DNA of 21,894 nt from Actinomycetales bacterium. GTDB taxonomy: Bacteria > Actinomycetota > Actinomycetes > Actinomycetales > BWSM-131. The stretch lies in contig JASBSH010000203.1 of the NCBI GenBank assembly GCA_030149025.1, forward strand, positions 1-21,894, read 5' to 3'. The notes beneath the pieces are model-generated. The model saw only the letters and a list, made by a program, of their open reading frames with translations. It searched no databases and had not been told where the DNA came from. Every line of letters starts with the position of its first letter. Positions within the stretch are counted from its first letter, which is position 1. Below, piece by piece: positions 13,944 through 20,475 of this stretch. Both the position numbers and the translations under genes were made by a program.

Positions 13944-14683
13944 GCAGCAGCCCGGGTGGCGGTGGTCCTGCCGCCGCTGCGACCACTGCTTGCATCATCG
14001 TCGCCGCCGGCAGCGGCACCCGCCTCGGCGCCGATGTGCCCAAGGCCTTCGTGCAGGTCGGGGGCCGGGCCTTGGTGGAGCACGCGATCGAACGCGCCCT
14101 GGACAGCGGCGTCATCGAGGAGATCGTCGTGGTCGTCCCACCGGGCCCGGAGTTCCTCAGCGACCTCACCACCCATCTGCGTGTGATCATGCAGTCGCGC
14201 CACCAACTGGTCCGCGCGGTGCCTGGCGGGCCGACCCGGCAGGCATCCGTCCAACGCGGTCTTGAAGCGCTCGCCGCACGTCCGGACGTCGTCCTGGTCC
14301 ACGACGCCGCCCGTTGCTTCGCGCCCCCCGAGATGTTCGCGCGCGTGACCGCAGCCATCGACGGAGGCGTGCGTGCCGTCGTCCCCGTCGTTCCGGTGAC
14401 CGACACGATCCGGGCCGTCGACGGCGCGAACGTCGACCGCAGCCGGCTGCGCGCCGTCCAGACCCCGCAGGGCTTCACGCGGGACGTGCTCACGCTCGCC
14501 CACCAGAACGCAGCGGCGCACGCCGACGACGAAGCGCTCGCGGCGACGGACGACGCCGGGCTCGCCGAACGCGTGGGCGAGAAGGTGCATCTCGTGGACG
14601 GCGACCCGCTGGCTTTCAAGGTCACCTCACCTCTCGATCTGCTCCTGGCCGAGGCGCTGGTGGACTCCGGAGCGGTCACGTGA
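13940..14683 (+). CDS. ispD: 2-C-methyl-D-erythritol 4-phosphate cytidylyltransferase, CTG start proposed
   Basis: Third enzyme of the MEP isoprenoid pathway, joining CTP and MEP. The nucleotide-binding signature IIVAAGSGTRLG and PKAF lies at residues about 19-36. The first ATG/GTG/TTG in frame is the GTG at 14036, which would remove most of that signature. Upstream, the frame is closed by a TAG at 13937-13939, and the next codon is CTG (13940), forming a CTGA overlap with the carD stop; GAGGT lies nine bases before it. So CTG is the likely start, giving 247 residues. Other conserved motifs are VLVHDAARC (Cys replaces the usual Pro), VPVTDTIRAVD, VQTPQGFT and TDDAGL. The stop overlaps ispF as GTGA. 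Function is sure; the start is inferred. Confidence 0.92.
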   Translation: MSSSPGGGGPAAAATTACIIVAAGSGTRLGADVPKAFVQVGGRALVEHAIERALDSGVIEEIVVVVPPGPEFLSDLTTHLRVIMQSRHQLVRAVPGGPTRQASVQRGLEALAARPDVVLVHDAARCFAPPEMFARVTAAIDGGVRAVVPVVPVTDTIRAVDGANVDRSRLRAVQTPQGFTRDVLTLAHQNAAAHADDEALAATDDAGLAERVGEKVHLVDGDPLAFKVTSPLDLLLAEALVDSGAVT

Positions 14684-15177
14684 CCGGGCGCGCGGCGCTG
14701 CCCCGGACCGGGATCGGCGTCGACGTGCACCGGTTCGCCGACCCGGCCGCCGGGCGCGAGCTGTGGGTCGCGGGGCTGCTGTGGGCGGGTGAGCCGGGGC
14801 TCGAGGGGCACTCGGACGCGGACGTTGCCGCCCACGCGGCGTGCGACGCCCTCTTCTCGGCCGCCGGCATCGGGGACCTCGGGCAGCACTTCGGGACGTC
14901 GCGGCCGCAGTGGGCGGGTGCCTCCGGGTGCGCGCTGCTCACCGAGGCCGCGCGGCTCGTGCGCGACGCCGGCTACGAGATCGGCAACATCGCCGTCCAG
15001 GTGATCGGCAACCGGCCACGCATCGGCACCCGCCGTGTCGAGGCGGAGGCGGTGCTGGCGCGGGCGTGCGGGGCGGCGGTGTCGGTTTCGGGGACGACCA
15101 CGGACGGGCTCGGGCTCACCGGGCGCGGTGAGGGTGTCGCGGCGATCGCGACGGCTCTGGTGGTGCCGCGCCGTTAG
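14680..15177 (+). CDS. ispF: 2-C-methyl-D-erythritol 2,4-cyclodiphosphate synthase
   Basis: Converts CDP-ME 2-phosphate to the cyclic diphosphate in the MEP pathway, as a homotrimer. From GTG 14680 (GTGA overlap with the ispD stop) it is 165 residues, normal for the family. The divalent-metal ligands are present: D15 and H17 in GVDVHRF, and H52 in DVAAHAACDAL. The GHSDAD loop, GDLGQHF and the C-terminal TTTDGLGLTGRGEG are intact. The frame is open far upstream to 14314, but that is the ispD region in another frame. MEP-pathway neighbours ispD and ispF are translationally coupled, as in many actinomycetes. Confidence 0.96.
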   Translation: MTGRAALPRTGIGVDVHRFADPAAGRELWVAGLLWAGEPGLEGHSDADVAAHAACDALFSAAGIGDLGQHFGTSRPQWAGASGCALLTEAARLVRDAGYEIGNIAVQVIGNRPRIGTRRVEAEAVLARACGAAVSVSGTTTDGLGLTGRGEGVAAIATALVVPRR

Positions 15178-15304
15178 CCAGCGGTGAGCCGGGAGCCAAA
15201 GAGGGAGAAAGAAGCAGCATTGTTCGGTGGTCGGCCGGCGTGCGACCGGCGTACCGTCGGGCGTGGGGGGAGCAGCGAGGGTCACGCATCCCCTGGGAGC
15301 GACG

Positions 15305-15439
15305 ATGGGCGACAAGTCACCGCGTCATTCGACGTCGAAGAAGTCCGGTAAGTCGTTGAAGCAGAAGCGGGCTGCGAAGAAGGCGAAGAACGTCGCCAGG
15401 TCGAACATGGACTTCATCGCCGAGGCGAGACGGCACTGA
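15305..15439 (+). CDS. Small, strongly basic protein
   Basis: 44 residues from ATG 15305, with GGGAG five bases upstream. About a third of the residues are Lys or Arg, with Ser/Lys-rich runs such as SKKSGKSLKQKRAAKKAK and an NMDFIAEARRH tail. Similar short Lys-rich proteins occur in other actinobacteria as hypotheticals. Nucleic-acid or ribosome association is a guess from charge. It follows ispF after 127 bases. The gap holds CCGGCGT direct repeats (around 15237-15253) but no clear promoter pair. Confidence 0.65.
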   Translation: MGDKSPRHSTSKKSGKSLKQKRAAKKAKNVARSNMDFIAEARRH

Positions 15440-15535
15440 CGGGCACCACGCACTACGCGCGCAGACGGGCGTCAACCCTCACCAGAGGGGCACCACCGGC
15501 AGTAACGGCCGGTCCTGCGAGCCGCTCTCGCCGAC

Positions 15536-15591
15536 CTGTGCGACGTCCGGCACACGACACGCGGGCGTGTTGCGGGCCGAACGTCGCACAG
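15536..15591. terminator. Nested inverted repeat in a convergent gap, candidate terminator
   Basis: CTGTGCGACGT (15536-15546) and ACGTCGCACAG (15581-15591) are perfect 11-base arms. In the loop, ACACGC (15557-15562) and GCGTGT (15565-15570) form a second small hairpin. It lies between the convergent basic-protein and hydrolase genes, where a bidirectional terminator is expected, but there is no U-tract. Confidence 0.4.
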
Positions 15592-15658
15592 AACGGGTTG
15601 GGGATCGGGCCGGGGCGCACAGAACGGGTTGGGACCGGGCTGGGGCGCACAGAACGGC
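15585..15658. repeat. About 30-bp tandem repeat, 2.4 copies
   Basis: A unit starting CGCACAGAACGGGTTGGG occurs at 15585-15615 (31 bases) and 15616-15645 (30 bases), followed by a partial third copy from 15646. It partly overlaps the right arm of the inverted repeat at 15581-15591. The whole gap 15440-15697 appears non-coding. Confidence 0.9.
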
Positions 15659-15697
15659 GCGGACGGACCTCCGGGACGACTGCCCGCCGCCCGCGGG

Positions 15698-16327
15698 TCA
15701 GTGCCCGCGGTCGATCCACTCCTGCAGGTGCGGTGCTTCGTCCCCGATGGTGGTGTCGTCGCCGTGCCCGGTGCGCACGACGGTCTCGGGCGGTAGGGCC
15801 AGCAGCTTGTCCTTGATGGACCCGATGATGACCTCGAAGCTGCTGAAGGACCGTCCGGTGGCGCCGGGGCCGCCCTTGAAGAGCGTGTCGCCGCTGAACA
15901 CCGTGTGCAGCGCCGGGGCGTAGAAGCACACGGCGCCGGGGGCGTGCCCGGGGGTGTGCAGCACGTGCAGCTGGACGCCGGCCACGTCGATCACCTGCCC
16001 GTCGGCCAGGTCGGTGTCGGGCTTTCGGCCGGGGTGGGTCAGCTCCCAGACCGGCGCGTCGTCCGGGTGCAGCGCGATCGGTGCACCGGTCAGCTCGGCC
16101 AGCTCGGGCGCGACCCGCACGTGGTCGTCGTGGGCGTGGGTGCACAAGATCGCCTTGACGGTGCGCCCGGCGACGGCGTCGGCGATCGCCCTGGCGTCGT
16201 GCGGGGCGTCGATCACCACGCACTCGTCGTCGTTGCCGACGATCCATACGTTGTTGTCCACGTCCCAGGTGCCGCCGTCGAGGCTGAACGTGCCCGACGT
16301 GACCACGTGGTCGACGCGGGCAGTCAC
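15698..16327 (-). CDS. Metallo-beta-lactamase-fold hydrolase, partner of mscR
   Basis: 209 residues with all zinc ligands of the fold: HAHDDH (H64, H66, D68, H69), HTPGHAPG (H128), FSGDTLF (D147) and RTGHGDDT (H188). It belongs to the glyoxalase-II-like branch, which hydrolyses thioesters. The GTG start overlaps the mscR stop as GTGA. The same pair (mscR followed by an MBL-fold gene) is found in mycobacteria (Rv2259-Rv2260). The likely job, by context, is to release formate from S-formylmycothiol or act on a related mycothiol thioester; this is inference. Located in the cytoplasm, with no signal peptide. Confidence 0.9.
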   Translation of the reverse strand: MTARVDHVVTSGTFSLDGGTWDVDNNVWIVGNDDECVVIDAPHDARAIADAVAGRTVKAILCTHAHDDHVRVAPELAELTGAPIALHPDDAPVWELTHPGRKPDTDLADGQVIDVAGVQLHVLHTPGHAPGAVCFYAPALHTVFSGDTLFKGGPGATGRSFSSFEVIIGSIKDKLLALPPETVVRTGHGDDTTIGDEAPHLQEWIDRGH

Positions 16328-17459
16328 TTGGCGACCTTGTCGCCGGCCTCGGCGTTGCTGTCGACGTTGTTGCTGTCGACCACGACGACCGAGCGCAGCA
16401 CCTCCCCGGTGTGCATCTTGTCGAAGGCCGCCTCGACGTCGCCCAGACCGATGGTCTCGGTGACGAACGCGTCCAGGTCGAACCGGCCCTGCAGGTACAG
16501 GTCGATCAGCATCGGAAAGTCCCGCGAGGGCAGGCAGTCCCCGTACCAGGACGACTTCAGCGACCCACCGCGGCCGAAGACGTCGATCAGCGGCAGCTCG
16601 ATCTTCATGTCCGGGGTCGGGACACCGACCAGCACCACCCGACCCGCCAGGTCGCGGGCGTAGAACGCCTGCTCGTAGGTCTCCGGCCGCCCGACCGCCT
16701 CGACCACCACGTCGGCGCCGTGGCCGCCGGTCAGCTCACGCACCCGCTCCACCACGTCCTCGCTGCCGGCGTTCACGGTGTGGGTGGCACCGAACCTCTT
16801 GGCCCACTCCAGCTTCTTGTCGTCCCGGTCCACGGCGATGATCGTCGTCGCGCCGGCGATGGCCGCACCGGCGATCGCGGCATCACCCACACCACCGCAG
16901 CCGATCACGGCGACGGACTCGCCGCGCTGGACCTGCCCGGTGTTCACCGCCGCACCGAACCCGGCCATCACACCGCACCCGAGCAGGCCGGCAGCCGTCG
17001 CCGGAGCGAGGGGTCGACCTTCGTGCACTGCCCGGAGTGCACCAGGGTCTTCTCGATGAACGCCCCGATGCCCAGCGCTGGGGACAGCTCGGTGCCGTCG
17101 GTCAGCGTCATCTTCTGGCTGGCGTTGTGGGTGTTGAAGCAGTACCACGGCTGACCCTTCAGGCACGCCCGGCACTGGCCGCACACCGCCCGCCAGTTCA
17201 GGATCACGTAGTCGCCGACGGCCACGTTCGTGACGCCCTCCCCGACCGCCGACACCACGCCGGCCGCCTCGTGGCCGAGCAGGAACGGGAAGTCGTCGTT
17301 GATGCCCCCTTCCCGGTAGTGCAGGTCGGTGTGGCACACCCCGCACGCCTGGATGTCGACCACCGCCTCGCCCGGGCCGGGGTCCGGCACGACGACATCC
17401 ACGAGCTCCACCGGAGCCCCCTTCTTCATCGCCACGACACCCTTGACGGTCTGAGCCAT
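16324..17459 (-). pseudogene. mscR: S-(hydroxymethyl)mycothiol dehydrogenase / nitrosomycothiol reductase, frameshifted
   Basis: Zinc-dependent medium-chain alcohol dehydrogenase that oxidises the formaldehyde-mycothiol adduct and reduces S-nitrosomycothiol. The start is ATG 17459 with AGAAGGGG upstream. The first part (17459 to about 17013) has the catalytic zinc residues C42 (CGVCHTD) and GHEAAG and the structural zinc cluster CGQCRACLKGQPWYC, and ends in frame at GQCTKVD. The protein then continues in the -1 frame with APATAAGLLGCGVMAG and the NAD site VIGCGGVGDAA, to the stop at 16324. The break is at a run of four G on the plus strand (17010-17013); one more base would restore about 378 residues. 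Without repair, translation ends at 16968 after 163 residues, lacking the NAD domain. Sequencing error, true mutation or -1 slippage cannot be told apart here. Confidence 0.88.
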
Positions 17460-17568
17460 CGTTACCCCTTCTCCGACTTCCTGGTTTCACTGCATACAGC
17501 GAGGCGCGGCGCCCAACCTGACGTCCTTCGCCGACGCTCCCGGCCGGGCGCATGGCCCTCAGTCTTCC

Positions 17569-18303
17569 TCACAGCGCACCGGCGACCGACAGCGCGGCCG
17601 CACGGACGCGCTCTCCCAGCGGGGCGACGTCCACGTCCTCGACGAACACCACGCAGACCGCACCCCGGCACGTGCCGCTCCCGTCCACGACGGGGGACGC
17701 GACGGCCCGCAGCCCCGCGTAGACCTCGGCGTGGGACGACGCCCAGCCGCGTTCACGGGCCGCGGTCACCTCCGCTCGCTCCCGCTGCCGCGCCGGTCGG
17801 CCGGCGAGCAGCGCGATGCCGGGGGCGCCCCGGTCCGCGCGGTGACGCGCGCCCGGCCGGTAGGCGACGTGGGCTCCGGTGTGGCTCGGCTCGACCACGG
17901 CGATCGTGACCGCCTCACCCTGCTCGAGGACCACGAAGAACGCTGTCATCCCCGTGTCGTTCGCCAGGGTGGTCAGCTCCGGCAGTGCGGCCGACTGCAG
18001 GGTCGGATGCACCCGGCGGGCGAGAACCGCAAGCCCGGTTCCGGCGACGTAGCCGCGGTCGCCGTCCCGCTGGACCAGGTGGTGGTCCTCCAGGGTGCGC
18101 AGCATCCGGTACGCGATAGAGCGGTGCAGTCCCAGCTGCGCCGCCACCTCTGCGACCGAGATCGGCTGGTCGCTGTCGGCGACGAGCCCGAGCGTTCGCA
18201 GGCCACGATCCAGAGTCTGGGACGCCGGCCGTGATGTGTTGCCGCCATCACGATCGTTCTCAGAATGTGACACTGAGGCGGTTGTCCTGCGCGGAAGTGT
18301 CAT
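17569..18303 (-). CDS. IclR-family transcriptional regulator
   Basis: 244 residues from ATG 18303. The N-terminal winged helix-turn-helix spans about 30-95 (ISVAEVAAQLGLHRSIAYRML), and the C-terminal effector-binding domain about 110-240 (TAFFVVLEQGEAVTIAVVEP; GIALLAGRP; VASPVVDGSGTCRGAVCVV). IclR proteins usually control adjacent catabolic or uptake genes in response to small acids. It is divergent from the ABC importer at 18407 and upstream of mscR on the same strand (109-base gap), so the importer is the most likely target. An inverted repeat at 18321-18341 lies in the shared promoter region. Its ligand cannot be read from the sequence. Confidence 0.92.
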   Translation of the reverse strand: MTLPRRTTASVSHSENDRDGGNTSRPASQTLDRGLRTLGLVADSDQPISVAEVAAQLGLHRSIAYRMLRTLEDHHLVQRDGDRGYVAGTGLAVLARRVHPTLQSAALPELTTLANDTGMTAFFVVLEQGEAVTIAVVEPSHTGAHVAYRPGARHRADRGAPGIALLAGRPARQRERAEVTAARERGWASSHAEVYAGLRAVASPVVDGSGTCRGAVCVVFVEDVDVAPLGERVRAAALSVAGAL

Positions 18304-18320
18304 CTAAGTTTCCGTTCGAC

Positions 18321-18341
18321 ATTCGAATACCTCGTTCGAAT
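18321..18341. promoter_or_regulatory. Inverted repeat, candidate IclR operator
   Basis: ATTCGAA (18321-18327) and TTCGAAT (18335-18341) are perfect arms with a 7-base spacer, and a third related half-site GTTCGAC is at 18313-18320. On the plus strand TATAGA (18341-18346) could be a -10, with TCGACA (18316-18321) 19 bases upstream, so the repeat would sit between -35 and -10 of the importer promoter. Confidence 0.5.
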
Positions 18342-18406
18342 ATAGAACTCCCCTCCCCAGGTCGGCGGCACGGCTCGCCACGACGGAACCACAAGGAGCT
18401 CTACGC

Positions 18407-19609
18407 ATGGCACGACTTCGCACCCTCACTGTCGTCACGGTCGCCGTGCTTGCCCTCGCGCTGGCCGGCTGCGCCGAGAGCACCTCCGGCGGCAACACCG
18501 GCGGCAGCAGCGGCGGTAATGGCAACGACAACGGCCCGATCAAGATCGGCGCCGTCCTCGACATCACCGGCGCCGGCGCCAGCCTCGGTGTGCCGGAACG
18601 CAAGACGCTGGAGATGCTCGCCCAGCAGGTCAACGACAGCGGCGGCATCGACGGGCGCAGGATCGAGCTGCTCATCGAGGACAACCAGTCCACCGAGGAC
18701 GGTGCCGCGAAGGCCGCCAGCAAGCTCGTCCAGACCGAGAAGGTCAACATCCTCCTCGGCGCGAGCCGCACCGGCCCCAGCCTGGCGATGCGACCGATCG
18801 CGGAGCAGGCCAAGATCCCGATGATCTCCCTCGCCGCGAACGAGAAGATCGTCACGGGCTCGGAGTGGGTGTTCAAGACGGCTCAGAACGACCGGGTGGT
18901 CATCGAGAAGATCGTCGACGACATGACGGCCAAGGGCTACAAGAAGATCGGGCTGGCGCGCGACGCCTCCGGCTTCGGCGAGGGCGTCGCCGAGACGTTC
19001 ACCGAGCTCGGCAAGGATGCCGGCATCCAGATCGTGGCGACCGAGAAGTTCGCGCCCGACGCCAGCGACTTCACCGCCCAGATGGTCAACCTCCGTTCCG
19101 CCAACCCGGACGCCGTGGTGATCTGGGGCATCCCGCCGGCCGCCTCACTGGCTCAGGTGGCCTACCGCAAGGTGGGCCCGAAGGTGCCGGTCTACCAGTC
19201 GCACGGCATCGGCAACCAGGTCTTCCTCGACACCGCCGGCGACTCCGCCGACGGCCTGATCGCGCCGCTCGTCCGCATGGTGGTCGCCGACCAGCTGCCG
19301 GAGAACGACCCGCAGAAGCAGACCGTCACCACGTTCATCAACGACTACAAGTCCGCGTACAACGAGAACCCGTCCACGTTCGCCGGGCACGCGTACGACG
19401 GCTTCATGATCGCGGTCAACGCCCTCAAGGAGGTCGGCACCGACCCGAACAAGCTGCGTGACGCGATCGAGAACGTCTCCGACTGGCCGGGTGTCAGCGG
19501 CGTGTTCACCATGACGCCCCAGGACCACTCCGGCCTCACCAAGGAGGCCCTCGTCCTGGTCACCGTGGAGAAGGGCAACTGGAAGCTGCTGGAGGGTCAG
19601 GCCGGATGA
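18407..19609 (+). CDS. Branched-chain amino-acid-type ABC transporter substrate-binding lipoprotein
   Basis: Captures the substrate outside the membrane for the LivH/LivM permease. 400 residues from ATG 18407, with AAGGAG eight bases upstream. Lipoprotein signal with an LALAGC lipobox (C22), a Gly/Ser/Asn linker to about residue 45, then a type I periplasmic-binding fold (IKIGAVLDITGAGASLG; LLGASRTGPSLAM; GHAYDGFMIAVNAL). This family binds branched-chain amino acids but also aromatic acids, amides and urea; the sequence does not settle which. Its ATGA overlap with livH shows coupling. Divergent from the IclR regulator. Confidence 0.92.
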   Translation: MARLRTLTVVTVAVLALALAGCAESTSGGNTGGSSGGNGNDNGPIKIGAVLDITGAGASLGVPERKTLEMLAQQVNDSGGIDGRRIELLIEDNQSTEDGAAKAASKLVQTEKVNILLGASRTGPSLAMRPIAEQAKIPMISLAANEKIVTGSEWVFKTAQNDRVVIEKIVDDMTAKGYKKIGLARDASGFGEGVAETFTELGKDAGIQIVATEKFAPDASDFTAQMVNLRSANPDAVVIWGIPPAASLAQVAYRKVGPKVPVYQSHGIGNQVFLDTAGDSADGLIAPLVRMVVADQLPENDPQKQTVTTFINDYKSAYNENPSTFAGHAYDGFMIAVNALKEVGTDPNKLRDAIENVSDWPGVSGVFTMTPQDHSGLTKEALVLVTVEKGNWKLLEGQAG

Positions 19610-20475
19610 CCGACCTGCTCCAGCTGGTCTTCTCCGGACTGGCGCAGGGAGCGGTCTACGGGCTGGTCGCGCTCGGTTTCGTCGCCATCTTCTCGGTGCG
19701 CGAGATCGTCAACCTGGCCCAGGGCGAGTACGCCGCCCTGGCCGGGTTGAGCGCGATCAGCGCCGTGGCCGCCGGTATCCCGCTCCTTGCCGCGGTCCTC
19801 CTCGTCGTCCCCATGGTCGTGGTCGTCGCCGTCGTCCTCGAACGCCTCTGCATCGCGCCGGTCAAGCGGATGACCCCGCTGGTGTCGATCATCCTCACGC
19901 TCGGGATCTCCACCGCCCTCAAGGCGATCATGCTCCTGATCTGGGGCCCCCAGGGGCGCGGCCTCCCGCCGTTCCCGGGCAAGGACCTGCTGGTCGGCGG
20001 TGTCAGCATCCGCTCCCAGGAGCTGTGGATCCTGGGTATCGCCGCGATCGTCGGGTTCGCCGTCGTCCGGGCGTACGAGCACACGCTGCTCGGCAAGGCC
20101 ATGCGTGCCTGCGCCGAGCAGCCGATCGCCGCGCGCCTGGTCGGCATCTCCCCGCGGACGGCGACGATGATCGCCTTCGGTGTCGCCGGCTTCGTCGGTG
20201 CCGTCGCCGGCGTCATCGGCAGTCCGGTCTACTTCAGCTCCTGGGACTACGGCCTGGCCCTCGGCCTCAAGGGTTTCGTCGCGGCCACCCTGGGCGGTCT
20301 CGTCTCCCTGCGCGTGGCGATGGCCGGCGGCCTCGTCCTCGGTGTGCTGGAGAACCTGGTCGCCGGCTACGTCGACACCGGGTACCGGGACGCCGTCGCG
20401 TTCCTCGTCCTGCTGCTCGTGCTGCTCGTCCGCCCACAGGGCCTCGTCCTGCGCGCTCCGGCGGTGAGGGTCTGA
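19606..20475 (+). CDS. livH: LivH-family ABC transporter permease
   Basis: Membrane permease of a branched-chain-amino-acid-type importer, 289 residues, with about eight hydrophobic segments. N-terminal LVFSGLAQGAVYGLVALGF and the conserved NLAQGEYAALAG motif are typical of LivH. The cytoplasmic coupling region is AMRACAEQPIAARLVGI. The start overlaps the binding-protein stop (ATGA), and its TGA overlaps the livM ATG (TGATG), so the three genes form one operon. The ATPase genes livG and livF are not in the window and would be expected to the right. Confidence 0.93.
   Translation: MTDLLQLVFSGLAQGAVYGLVALGFVAIFSVREIVNLAQGEYAALAGLSAISAVAAGIPLLAAVLLVVPMVVVVAVVLERLCIAPVKRMTPLVSIILTLGISTALKAIMLLIWGPQGRGLPPFPGKDLLVGGVSIRSQELWILGIAAIVGFAVVRAYEHTLLGKAMRACAEQPIAARLVGISPRTATMIAFGVAGFVGAVAGVIGSPVYFSSWDYGLALGLKGFVAATLGGLVSLRVAMAGGLVLGVLENLVAGYVDTGYRDAVAFLVLLLVLLVRPQGLVLRAPAVRV

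Noticed and set aside
15585..15658. CRISPR array
   Set aside because: The repeated units are directly adjacent with no unique spacers, and there are fewer than three complete copies.
15453..16247. 264-residue minus-strand frame over the hydrolase
   Set aside because: Arg/Pro-rich shadow; the zinc ligands are all in the 15698-16327 frame.
16968..17459. A genuine stand-alone 163-residue zinc protein
   Set aside because: The last 14 residues do not resemble the family, while the missing NAD domain follows at once in the next frame, so a frameshift in mscR is simpler.
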